Notes under the pieces: model-generated | Told to the model about the DNA's origin: nothing | The model's input: only the letters and a program-made list of their open reading frames with translations | Database searches by the model: none | Assembly (NCBI GenBank): GCA_900770195.1 | Contig: CAAGJI010000022.1 | Span: 1 to 31,513 of the forward strand | Length of the DNA: 31,513 nt | Direction of reading: 5' to 3' | Origin: Oscillospiraceae bacterium | Lineage (GTDB): Bacteria; Bacillota; Clostridia; Oscillospirales; Ruminococcaceae | Made by a program: the position numbers and the translations under genes | In this document: positions 1-6,800 of the stretch, one piece after another | Position numbering within the stretch: the first letter of the stretch is position 1 | Layout of the letters: the number at the start of each line of letters is the position of its first letter

Positions 1-116
1 AGTCACTTTAGATGTGATTTTAATTGAATTTGTAAGCAAAATTAACCTCTCCGAGCGACTACGTCGCCCACCTCTCCTTAAAAGGAGAGGCTTAAATCTG
101 AAAATTGATTTCCGTG
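1..116. repeat. Composite inverted-repeat (MITE-like) element, right portion, copy A
   Basis: Bases 1-112 are identical to 31402-31513. The stretch holds a small hairpin (GCGAC-TAC-GTCGC, 55-67) and a second one with CCTCTCCTT/AAGGAGAGG arms (71-90). It ends at 101-116 in a 16-bp sequence that is the exact reverse complement of 31292-31307, the left end of the copy at the other edge of the window. The element ends 18 bp before the purB -35 box. No coding capacity is seen. The left part of this copy lies outside the window. Confidence 0.8.
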
Positions 117-134
117 GAAAAAAATTTTATTGTA

Positions 135-164
135 TTGACAGACAGGGATAAAACGTGTTATAAT
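135..164 (+). promoter_or_regulatory. Sigma-A promoter of purB
   Basis: TTGACA (135-140) and TATAAT (159-164) are both perfect consensus boxes with an 18-bp spacer. Transcription should begin near 171, giving a leader of about 30 nt before the purB ATG. Confidence 0.85.
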
Positions 165-199
165 TGTAGTACAATAAAATTTTAAGGAGTTTTTTGAAA

Positions 200-1639
200 A
201 TGAGTGAAAACTATAATTCATATGTAAGTCCGTTCTGTTCAAGATATGCAAGCAAGGAAATGCAGTATATTTTTTCAGCAGACAAGAAATTTACAACATG
301 GAGAAAACTTTGGGTTGCTCTTGCTGAATCTGAAATGGAACTTGGTCTTCCGGTTACACAGGCTCAGGTTGATGAACTTAAAGCAAATATAAATAATATA
401 GACTATAAAGCGGCTGAAGAAGAAGAAAAAAGACGCCGTCATGATGTTATGTCACACGTTTACGCTTATGGTCTGGCCTGCCCTAACGCAAAGGGAATTA
501 TTCACCTTGGAGCAACTTCTTGCTACGTTGGCGATAACACAGATATTATAATTATGCGTGAAGCACTCCAGGTTGTAAAGAGAAAGCTTGTTAATGTTCT
601 TGCAAATCTTGCAAAATTTGCAAAAGAATATAAAGACCTTCCAACACTCGGATATACACATCTCCAGCCTGCACAGCTTACAACAGTAGGCAAGCGTGCA
701 ACTTTATGGATGAATGAATTTCTTATGGATCTTGAAGAAATTGAATACAGAATTGCAAACCTTAAACTTCTCGGTTCAAAGGGTACAACAGGCACACAGG
801 CTTCATTTATGGAACTTTTCAAGGGCGATACAGATAAGGTAAAGGAACTTGAAAATAAAATTGCCAAAAAAATGGGATTTGACGGTTGCGTTCCTGTTTC
901 AGGTCAGACATATTCAAGAAAAATCGACTCACAGATAATCGCAACACTCAGCAGTCTTGCACAGTCAGCAAGCAAATTTTCAAACGATATGAGAATACTT
1001 CAGTCATTCAAGGAAATGGAAGAACCGTTTGAAAAAACACAGATTGGCTCATCTGCAATGGCATATAAAAGAAACCCTATGAGATGCGAAAGAATTACAT
1101 CACTTTCAAGATATGTTATAATTGATGTTTTAAACCCTTCATTTACAGCAGCTACACAGTGGTTTGAAAGAACACTTGATGACTCAGCAAACAAGAGAAT
1201 ATCAGTTGCAGAAGGATTCCTTGGAATTGATTCAATTCTTAATATTCTTCTTAATGTAACAAGCGGACTTGTTGTTTATCCTAAGATGATAAGACAGAGG
1301 GTAATGAGAGAACTTCCGTTTATGGCAACTGAAAATATTATGATGGACGCTGTTGAAAAGGGTGGCGACCGTCAGGAACTTCACGAAAAGATTCGTACAT
1401 ATTCAATGATTGCAGGCAAGCACGTCAAGGAAGAAGGACTTGAAAATGACCTTTGCGATATGATTTTAAAAGACCCTGCATTTATGATAACAAAGGAAAA
1501 AATGGACGAAATTATGTCACCTGAAAACTTCATCGGAAGATGCCCGCAGCAGGTTGACGAATTCCTTGAAAATTGTATTTATCCTGTACTTGAAGCAAAT
1601 AAAGATGTCCTCGGCGAAGGATATGAAATGAAAAACTAA
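200..1639 (+). CDS. purB: Adenylosuccinate lyase
   Basis: Enzyme of purine synthesis that releases fumarate from SAICAR and from adenylosuccinate; cytosolic homotetramer. The 479-residue protein carries the fumarase/aspartase superfamily signature SSAMAYKRNP near residues 284-293, with the catalytic serine in the flexible loop, and the GYTHLQPAQ block near 151-159 with the catalytic histidine. Length and sequence style match the longer PurB form related to eukaryotic ADSL rather than the ~430-residue Bacillus form. I chose ATG at 200 because AAGGAG at 184-189 sits 10 nt upstream; an in-frame TTG at 194 would be too close to it. The gene has its own consensus promoter and no other pur genes nearby. 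A weak hairpin separates it from the following nitroreductase gene, with which it may share a transcript. Confidence 0.96.
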   Translation: MSENYNSYVSPFCSRYASKEMQYIFSADKKFTTWRKLWVALAESEMELGLPVTQAQVDELKANINNIDYKAAEEEEKRRRHDVMSHVYAYGLACPNAKGIIHLGATSCYVGDNTDIIIMREALQVVKRKLVNVLANLAKFAKEYKDLPTLGYTHLQPAQLTTVGKRATLWMNEFLMDLEEIEYRIANLKLLGSKGTTGTQASFMELFKGDTDKVKELENKIAKKMGFDGCVPVSGQTYSRKIDSQIIATLSSLAQSASKFSNDMRILQSFKEMEEPFEKTQIGSSAMAYKRNPMRCERITSLSRYVIIDVLNPSFTAATQWFERTLDDSANKRISVAEGFLGIDSILNILLNVTSGLVVYPKMIRQRVMRELPFMATENIMMDAVEKGGDRQELHEKIRTYSMIAGKHVKEEGLENDLCDMILKDPAFMITKEKMDEIMSPENFIGRCPQQVDEFLENCIYPVLEANKDVLGEGYEMKN

Positions 1640-1653
1640 TTAAATGAACTTAT

Positions 1654-1692
1654 GGAAAGTTCTGATGATGTATCATTGGAACTTTCCTTTTT
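1654..1692 (+). terminator. Intercistronic hairpin with T-run after purB
   Basis: GGAAAGTTC (1654-1662) pairs with GAACTTTCC (1679-1687), followed by TTTTT. The loop contains a further TGAT/ATCA pairing. It lies 20 nt before the nitroreductase start and no promoter is visible after it, so it may terminate only part of the purB transcripts. Confidence 0.6.
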
Positions 1693-1711
1693 AAAATTAA
1701 GGAGTTTGAGA

Positions 1712-2353
1712 ATGGATTTAATGGCAAGTTTTAACGAAATAATCAGAACAAGAAGAAGCATAAGAAAATTCAGTGGCGGACCAATTGAAAATGATGTTTT
1801 AAAAGCACTTGTTGAAGCGGCAACTTTTGCTCCAAGCGGTTGTGATTGCCAGAATTGGCAGTTTATTGCAATTAAGTCAAAACAGAATATTGAACCGCTT
1901 GCAGAAGCTGTTGAAAAGGGAATAAGACGTATTTTCAGAGATGAAGACGAAGATTTTATAAATTCAAGAATAAAGCAGATGACATTTTTCAGAAAAGCAC
2001 CTGTTGTTTTTCTTGTTTATAAAACAGAAATGGAATATTACGACCCAAGAGTTGTTGAAGACCTTGAAAAATACGGCATTCCGAAAGAAGAAGTTATGAA
2101 CTATATGGGACAGCCTGATATTTTAGGTGTTGCAGCTGCAATTGAAAATCTTCTTTTAAAAGCAGTTGAACTTGAACTTGGTGCGTGCTGGATGTGTGAC
2201 CCGATAATATGCGAACCTGAAATAGCAAAAGAATTTGAAATCCCTGAGAACTGGAAACTTGTGGGAGTTATTCCTGTTGGCAGAAACGGCGGTTATTTTC
2301 CAAGAGAAAAGTATATAAAAGACGTTGACGAAGTTCTTGAAATAATAGAATAG
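1712..2353 (+). CDS. Nitroreductase family FMN-dependent oxidoreductase
   Basis: A 213-residue protein of the nitroreductase fold (PF00881). Visible markers are the N-terminal RTRRSIRKF block, which in this family contacts the FMN phosphate, the APSGCDCQNWQF block typical of the FMN site, and the ELGACWMCDP stretch in the C-terminal half. Family members are homodimers that use NAD(P)H to reduce nitro compounds, quinones or other electrophiles; the substrate cannot be told from sequence. I start at ATG 1712, which has AAGGAG at 1699-1704. A longer in-frame reading from 1652 would run through the purB terminator-like hairpin and is unlikely. It probably depends on read-through from the purB promoter. 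Confidence 0.88.
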   Translation: MDLMASFNEIIRTRRSIRKFSGGPIENDVLKALVEAATFAPSGCDCQNWQFIAIKSKQNIEPLAEAVEKGIRRIFRDEDEDFINSRIKQMTFFRKAPVVFLVYKTEMEYYDPRVVEDLEKYGIPKEEVMNYMGQPDILGVAAAIENLLLKAVELELGACWMCDPIICEPEIAKEFEIPENWKLVGVIPVGRNGGYFPREKYIKDVDEVLEIIE

Positions 2354-2365
2354 TTTTTTAATTGG

Positions 2366-2419
2366 AATGAGGAATTAAGGTGTCGTCGTCCGGCGACTTA
2401 TCTATAGCAATTCCTCATT
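2366..2419. repeat. Short palindromic dispersed repeat, AATGAGGAATT family (copy 1)
   Basis: The 11-bp arms AATGAGGAATT (2366-2376) and AATTCCTCATT (2409-2419) are exact inverted copies. The interior carries GTCG-TCCGG-CGAC (2385-2397). The left 19 bases (2366-2384) are identical to 28211-28229. It lies just after the nitroreductase stop. The remaining gap to 2513 holds no feature I can support. Confidence 0.75.
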
Positions 2420-2513
2420 ACTCATTCAATATCAGCGACACACTGCTTTTGAATTAATTAGAATCAGCTAACATATGCAATTTGTTCAAAAATACAAAAA
2501 TAACAATATCCTA

Positions 2514-2542
2514 TTGACTTTACACATATAATTTACTATAAT
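2514..2542 (+). promoter_or_regulatory. Promoter of the CDF transporter gene
   Basis: TTGACT (2514-2519), a 17-bp spacer and TATAAT (2537-2542). The gene therefore has its own transcription start near 2549. Confidence 0.8.
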
Positions 2543-2578
2543 ATTTGGAAACGTTCGAATAAAAGGAGTAAATGCTTT

Positions 2579-3505
2579 ATGTGTATAAATGCAAAAAAAG
2601 AAAAAAATTGTTATGATATATCATATTCAAAAGATGTTGCTATGAAAGTTTCGGTTATATCTGTTGTAGTAAATATGATTCTTTCGCTTATCAAATTTAT
2701 TATAGGTATTTTTGGACATTCGCAGGCACTCATTTCAGATGCCGTACATTCTGCTTCAGATGTTTTCAGCACTTTTATTGTTATGATAGGTGTGAATATT
2801 TCAGCAAAAGCTGAAGACAGAGAACACCCTTACGGACACGAAAGACTTGAATGCATTGCTTCAATGATTCTTTCGCTTATACTTGCCGCCACAGGGGCTG
2901 TGATAGGCTGGGAAGGTGTTTCATCTTTTATAAGTATAGTTAAAGGTACTTCAGCTGAAATCGTCGTACCGAGCAAAATAGCACTGTTTGCAGCACTTCT
3001 TTCAATAGTTGTAAAAGAAGCAATGTACTGGTATACAAGATATTATGCAAAGAAAATAAATTCTGATATTTTAATGGCTGATGCATGGCACCACAGAACA
3101 GATGCTTTTTCATCTGTTGGAAGTTTCATAGGAATTATATTCTCACTTATGGGATTTGCATTTATGGACCCTCTCGCAAGTATTGTTATATGCATATTTA
3201 TTCTTGGTGCAGCTTTTTCAATTATGAAAGATTCTTTATGCAAAATAACAGACCATTCATGCGATGCAAAGCTTGAAGGTGAAATAATGCACAAAATCAC
3301 TGAACAGGATGGTGTTATCTCAGTCAAACTTTTAAAGACAAGACAATTTGGTTCAAGAATTTATGCTGATTTAATTATTACAGCAAATCCAGACATATCG
3401 CTTGTTGAATCAGATGTAATAGCTGAAAATGTTCATGATGTTATAGAAAAGGATTTTCCGCAGATAAAACACATTATGATTCATGTTGACCCCGATGAAA
3501 ACTGA
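2579..3505 (+). CDS. Cation diffusion facilitator (CDF) metal transporter
   Basis: A 308-residue inner-membrane protein of the cation efflux family (PF01545), which exports divalent metals such as Zn, Co, Fe or Mn in exchange for protons. About six membrane segments are visible from residue 22 onward, followed by a cytosolic C-terminal domain of roughly 90 residues. The transmembrane metal site reads H57-x3-D61 in helix 2 and H171-x3-D175 in helix 5. In this family an HDHD site is usually linked with zinc preference and DDHD with wider specificity; that reading is inference. The HPYGHER motif after helix 2 is also typical. ATG 2579 is preceded by GGAG at 2565-2568. The gene stands alone with its own promoter and no metal regulator nearby. 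Confidence 0.93.
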   Translation: MCINAKKEKNCYDISYSKDVAMKVSVISVVVNMILSLIKFIIGIFGHSQALISDAVHSASDVFSTFIVMIGVNISAKAEDREHPYGHERLECIASMILSLILAATGAVIGWEGVSSFISIVKGTSAEIVVPSKIALFAALLSIVVKEAMYWYTRYYAKKINSDILMADAWHHRTDAFSSVGSFIGIIFSLMGFAFMDPLASIVICIFILGAAFSIMKDSLCKITDHSCDAKLEGEIMHKITEQDGVISVKLLKTRQFGSRIYADLIITANPDISLVESDVIAENVHDVIEKDFPQIKHIMIHVDPDEN

Positions 3506-3605
3506 AAATTTGCTTTTAAAACAACAGAAAATCATGCAAAATAACGTCGCTGTGGCAAAAATTACAGCAAAAGAAGAAAAAAATTTGTTTTTTTAAAAAA
3601 ATCTC

Positions 3606-3634
3606 TTGCATTTTTAAAAAATATATAGTATAAT
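3606..3634 (+). promoter_or_regulatory. Promoter of spoVS
   Basis: TTGCAT (3606-3611), a 17-bp spacer and a perfect TATAAT (3629-3634). The start point is expected near 3641, directly at the base of the leader hairpin. Confidence 0.75.
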
Positions 3635-3642
3635 TAAATTGT

Positions 3643-3678
3643 ACAGTAAGCGAAAACAGCGTTTGCTATATGTACTGT
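3643..3678 (+). promoter_or_regulatory. 5'-terminal stem-loop in the spoVS leader
   Basis: ACAGTA (3643-3648) pairs with TACTGT (3673-3678), and the interior pairs further through AGC/GCT and AAAC/GTTT. With transcription starting near 3641, the mRNA would begin with this hairpin. Stem-loops at mRNA 5' ends are known to slow decay. The arm is followed by TTTT, so weak attenuation is an alternative. Confidence 0.55.
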
Positions 3679-3704
3679 TTTAAATTTACAGGAGGTTTAC
3701 TATT

Positions 3705-3965
3705 ATGGAAGTTTTAAAAGTATCATCACATTCAACACCAAATTCTGTAGCCGGTGCTATAGCTGGCGTTATTCGTGAACAAAAAGTGGTCGAAGTACAG
3801 GCAGTAGGTGCTGGTGCTGCAAATCAGGCTATCAAGTCTATTGCAATTGCAAGGGGTTATCTTGCACCAGTCGGAATTGATCTTGTATGCGTACCTGCTT
3901 TTGCAAATATTGTTATCGGCGGTGAAGAACGTACTGCCATAAAACTTATTTGCGAACAGAGATAA
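3705..3965 (+). CDS. spoVS: Stage V sporulation protein S
   Basis: An 86-residue protein that matches SpoVS along its whole length: the opening MEVLKVSSHSTPNSVAGAI, the central VQAVGAGAANQAIKS block and the ending GEERTAIKL are family hallmarks. In Bacillus subtilis SpoVS acts during spore coat and cortex assembly and affects septation; its fold is Alba-like, suggesting nucleic-acid binding. Here it is a single-gene unit with a consensus promoter, a 5' leader hairpin, an AGGAGG ribosome site (3690-3695) and a strong terminator. Its presence suggests a spore-forming ancestry, although this gene alone does not prove that the organism sporulates. Confidence 0.96.
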   Translation: MEVLKVSSHSTPNSVAGAIAGVIREQKVVEVQAVGAGAANQAIKSIAIARGYLAPVGIDLVCVPAFANIVIGGEERTAIKLICEQR

Positions 3966-3982
3966 TTTATTATTGCAGACAG

Positions 3983-4024
3983 AGCTGTATCTGTGAGCTT
4001 ATCGTTCCTGATACAGCTTTTTTA
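3983..4024 (+). terminator. Rho-independent terminator between spoVS and glyS
   Basis: AGCTGTATC (3983-3991) pairs perfectly with GATACAGCT (4010-4018), followed by a run of six T. It ends 34 nt before the glyS start codon. Confidence 0.85.
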
Positions 4025-4057
4025 TCATTTACAAATGAAAAGTGAGGATTATATAAT

Positions 4058-5446
4058 ATGTTGAAAAACAGCGAAAAGACGATGGATAAAATCGTTGACC
4101 TTTGCAAATCAAGAGGCTTTGTATACGCAGGTTCTGAAATATACGGCGGACTTGCAAACTCATGGGATTATGGTCCACTTGGCGTTGAATTTAAAAACAA
4201 CGTAAAAAAAGCATGGTGGAAAAAATTCGTTCAGGAATGTCCTTATAATGTTGGTCTTGACAGTGCAATTCTTATGAACCCGCAGACATGGGTTGCTTCA
4301 GGTCACGTAGGAGGCTTCTCAGACCCTCTTATGGACTGCAAGGACTGTCACACACGTCACAGAGCAGATCAGCTTATAGAAGCTCAGTCAGATGCAAATC
4401 CTGCCGGTTGGTCATTCGATGAAATGACAGCATTTATAAAAGAAAAAGGTATCAAATGCCCGCAGTGCGGAAGCACAAACTTCACAGATATAAGAACTTT
4501 CAACCTTATGTTTAAAACATTTATGGGTATCACAGAAGACAGTAAAAATGAAGTTTATCTCCGTCCTGAAACAGCACAGGGTATTTTCGTAAACTTTGCA
4601 AATGTTGCAAGAACAACAAGAAAAAAGCTTCCTATAGGTGTTTGTCAGATTGGTAAATCATTCAGAAACGAAATCACACCTGGTAACTTTATTTTCAGAA
4701 CAAGAGAATTTGAACAGATGGAATGCGAATTTTTCTGCAAGCCTGGTACAGACCTTGAATGGTTCAAATACTGGAAAGACTATTGCAAAAACTTCCTTCT
4801 TTCTCTTGGCATCAGGGAAGAAAATATCCGTCTTCGTGACCATGACCCTGCTGAACTTGCTTTCTATTCAAAGGGTACAACTGATATAGAATTTGTATTC
4901 CCATTTGGCTGGGGCGAACTTTGGGGTATTGCCGACAGAACAGACTATGACCTTGGCAGACATCAGGAACACAGCGGTAAGTCACTTGAATATTTTGATT
5001 CAGATGACAACACAAAGTACATTCCATATGTTATTGAACCATCACTTGGTGCAGACAGAGTTGCACTTGCTTTCCTTTGTGAAGCATATGATGAAGAAGT
5101 TGTTGACCCTGAAAAGAATGATACAAGAGTTGTTATGCATCTTCACCCTGCACTTGCACCATACAAGGCAGCAGTTCTTCCGCTTTCAAAGAAGCTTTCT
5201 GAAAAGGCAAAAGAAGTTTACACAATGCTTTCAAAACACTTTATGGTTGACTACGATGAAGCCGGTTCAATCGGTAAGCGTTACCGCCGTCAGGATGAAA
5301 TAGGTACACCTTTCTGTATTACATACGATTTTGATTCACTTGAAAAAGATAATTGCGTTACAATCAGAGACAGAGATACAATGGAACAGGTTAGAGTTCC
5401 TATTGATGAACTTGTTAAATACATTGAAGAAAAAATTGAATTCTAA
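4058..5446 (+). CDS. glyS: Glycine--tRNA ligase, single-chain homodimeric type
   Basis: A 462-residue class II aminoacyl-tRNA synthetase of the alpha2 (eukaryote/archaea/Bacillota-like) type, not the bacterial alpha2beta2 GlyQ/GlyS enzyme. Visible parts are the N-terminal SRGFVYAGSEIYGG block, a Cys4 site (C94, C97, C134, C137), motif 2 with FRNE at 202-205, motif 3 with GADRVALAF, and the C-terminal anticodon-binding domain from about residue 350. ATG 4058 has only a modest ribosome site (GTGAGG, 4042-4047). The leader is odd: just 34 nt separate the spoVS terminator from the ATG, no T-box (no GGTGG-type antiterminator element) is present, and no convincing promoter fits in between. Expression may rely on read-through. 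Confidence 0.96.
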   Translation: MLKNSEKTMDKIVDLCKSRGFVYAGSEIYGGLANSWDYGPLGVEFKNNVKKAWWKKFVQECPYNVGLDSAILMNPQTWVASGHVGGFSDPLMDCKDCHTRHRADQLIEAQSDANPAGWSFDEMTAFIKEKGIKCPQCGSTNFTDIRTFNLMFKTFMGITEDSKNEVYLRPETAQGIFVNFANVARTTRKKLPIGVCQIGKSFRNEITPGNFIFRTREFEQMECEFFCKPGTDLEWFKYWKDYCKNFLLSLGIREENIRLRDHDPAELAFYSKGTTDIEFVFPFGWGELWGIADRTDYDLGRHQEHSGKSLEYFDSDDNTKYIPYVIEPSLGADRVALAFLCEAYDEEVVDPEKNDTRVVMHLHPALAPYKAAVLPLSKKLSEKAKEVYTMLSKHFMVDYDEAGSIGKRYRRQDEIGTPFCITYDFDSLEKDNCVTIRDRDTMEQVRVPIDELVKYIEEKIEF

Positions 5447-5451
5447 GATAT

Positions 5452-5481
5452 AAAAAAGAGGCTTTAAAAAGCCTCTTTTTT
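5452..5481. terminator. Bidirectional terminator between glyS and the glycan operon
   Basis: GAGGCTTT (5458-5465) pairs with AAAGCCTC (5468-5475), flanked by six A on the left and six T on the right, so it can end transcripts from both strands. It separates the convergent glyS and glycan operon. Confidence 0.9.
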
Positions 5482-5851
5482 AGTCAATATCTATGTCTAT
5501 TGAATCAGGAATTTTTTTCATTAATCTGTCAATTGAATTTGTGTTAAGTTTTGCTGTGAGTTTCAAACGGTCAACTTCTTTTTTCATATCGCTGATTTTT
5601 TGATAAAGGTCACTTATTGTAGCTTCTGACTCTTCCATTTTCTTTATAAAATAATCAGACTGTTCCTGCAATTGAAGGTGTAATTCCCTGTTTTCCGCTT
5701 CAATTTTTCTTAAACGGTTAACAACTATTTTGTTGTACTTATTTTGTTCAATACCAAATTCGTGAAATGAGTCAGGTATTCTTTTTCTTGAACTTTCCTG
5801 CCATTCCTGAGGGTCATACGTTTCTATTCTTACTTTTCTGCCTTCAGCCAT
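5480..5851 (-). CDS. Small coiled-coil protein closing the glycan operon
   Basis: A 123-residue protein I do not recognise. From about residue 45 to 105 it is strongly helical with heptad-like hydrophobic spacing (VVNRLRKIEAENRELHLQLQ and onward), indicating a long coiled coil. The N-terminus is polar and basic (AEGRKVRIETYDPQEW) and the C-terminus is acidic (PDSIDIDID). There is no signal peptide or membrane segment. I start at ATG 5851, one base after the stop of the rmd-like gene, with AAAGGA upstream; a longer in-frame reading would overlap that gene. As last gene of the operon it may organise the glycosylation enzymes or sense chain length, but that is inference from position only. It shares the glyS terminator. 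Confidence 0.75.
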   Translation of the reverse strand: MAEGRKVRIETYDPQEWQESSRKRIPDSFHEFGIEQNKYNKIVVNRLRKIEAENRELHLQLQEQSDYFIKKMEESEATISDLYQKISDMKKEVDRLKLTAKLNTNSIDRLMKKIPDSIDIDID

Positions 5852-5852
5852 T

Positions 5853-6800
5853 TTAATTATCCTTTCTAATTTTTTCACGCCACCAGTCAAGCATTTCTGA
5901 AAGCGTTGTTTTTAAATCGTATTTTCTTTCCCAACCTGTATCTTTTTTCAGCAGCGATATATCCGCCTCAACAACAGGCATATCGAGGGGTCTTAATCTG
6001 CTTTTATCCGTTTCAACTTCTATTTTGCTTTGCGAAAGTGAAAGTATCATATCAAGAAGCGATCTGATTGATACCGCCTTTCCCGAACCTATGTTATATG
6101 TTACTCCGCTTTTTCCCTTTTGCAAGAGTTCACCGTATGCACAAACAACATCACGAACATCTGTAAAATCTCTGCAAGCTTCAAGATTTCCCACATTAAT
6201 AACAGGAGGCTGTTTTCCTGCTTCGATAAGTGCAGTCTGTCTGCAAAAATCTGATGCAACGAAAATTTCAGTCTGTTCAGGTCCTATGTGGTTAAATGCC
6301 CTTGTCATCATAATATCAAGATTATAAGCCCTTGCATAAACTGAACCTATCATACCCTGTGCAGCTTTTGTAACTGCATAAATATTCCCCGGGTGAAGCG
6401 GTGTATTTTCATCAACTCTGCTTACTCCCTTTGGCAAATAGCCGTATTCCTCACTTGAACCAACAAGAATAATTCTCGGTTTCAGTTCAAGTTCTCTTAT
6501 TGAGTCAAGCAGGTTGAGAGTGCCTTTTATATTTATATCTGCTGTTATCTGCGGATTTTTCCACGAAACCGCAACAGAACTTTGTGCCGCAAGATGAAGT
6601 ATATAATCAGGTTTCGACCATTCAAGTGCCTTTAAAGCTAAATTTTTATCAAGCAAATCAAGGTCTGTAACGCTGCAATTTTCAGCAATTTTTTCATGAG
6701 GGAGTTTTGTTGCAAAAACTTCCCATTTCAGATTATCACGAAAATGTTTTATGCAATATTTTCCGACAAAACCTGCCGCACCTGTTATGAGTATTCGCAT
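5853..6800 (-). CDS. rmd: GDP-4-dehydro-6-deoxy-D-mannose reductase-like SDR enzyme
   Basis: A 315-residue extended short-chain dehydrogenase. It shows the NAD(P)-binding GAAGFVG at 7-13, the Ser in GSSEEYG near 115 and the Y141-x3-K145 pair. The RDFTDVRDVV block and the YNIGSGKAVSI stretch resemble GDP-6-deoxy-D-mannose reductases (Rmd) more than GDP-fucose synthase. Rmd reduces the keto sugar made by Gmd to GDP-D-rhamnose with NAD(P)H, and the presence of gmd in the same operon supports this. Other NDP-sugar epimerases have similar motifs, so the exact product is not proven. The ATG directly follows the stop codon of the upstream glycosyltransferase, with GAGGG in that gene's end as ribosome site. 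Confidence 0.78.
   Translation of the reverse strand: MRILITGAAGFVGKYCIKHFRDNLKWEVFATKLPHEKIAENCSVTDLDLLDKNLALKALEWSKPDYILHLAAQSSVAVSWKNPQITADINIKGTLNLLDSIRELELKPRIILVGSSEEYGYLPKGVSRVDENTPLHPGNIYAVTKAAQGMIGSVYARAYNLDIMMTRAFNHIGPEQTEIFVASDFCRQTALIEAGKQPPVINVGNLEACRDFTDVRDVVCAYGELLQKGKSGVTYNIGSGKAVSIRSLLDMILSLSQSKIEVETDKSRLRPLDMPVVEADISLLKKDTGWERKYDLKTTLSEMLDWWREKIRKDN

Noticed and set aside
523..867. Antisense reading frame within purB
   Set aside because: Low-complexity, serine-rich product opposite a highly conserved gene; no ribosome site or promoter. Similar frames opposite gmd, pspA and glyS were set aside for the same reason.
1652..1711. N-terminal extension of the nitroreductase from ATG 1652
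   Set aside because: The 20 extra codons run through a hairpin with T-run, lack a ribosome site and do not fit the family's start; ATG 1712 has AAGGAG.
3533..3595. A 20-codon frame between the CDF gene and spoVS
   Set aside because: No ribosome site and no conserved character; it ends in an A/T-rich run ahead of the spoVS promoter.
3966..4057. T-box riboswitch ahead of glyS
   Set aside because: Only 92 bases separate spoVS and glyS, mostly a simple terminator. No specifier loop or GGTGG-type antiterminator element is present.
4893..5303. 136-codon frame inside glyS
   Set aside because: Shifted frame of a conserved gene; biased His/Leu/Gln product and no start signals.
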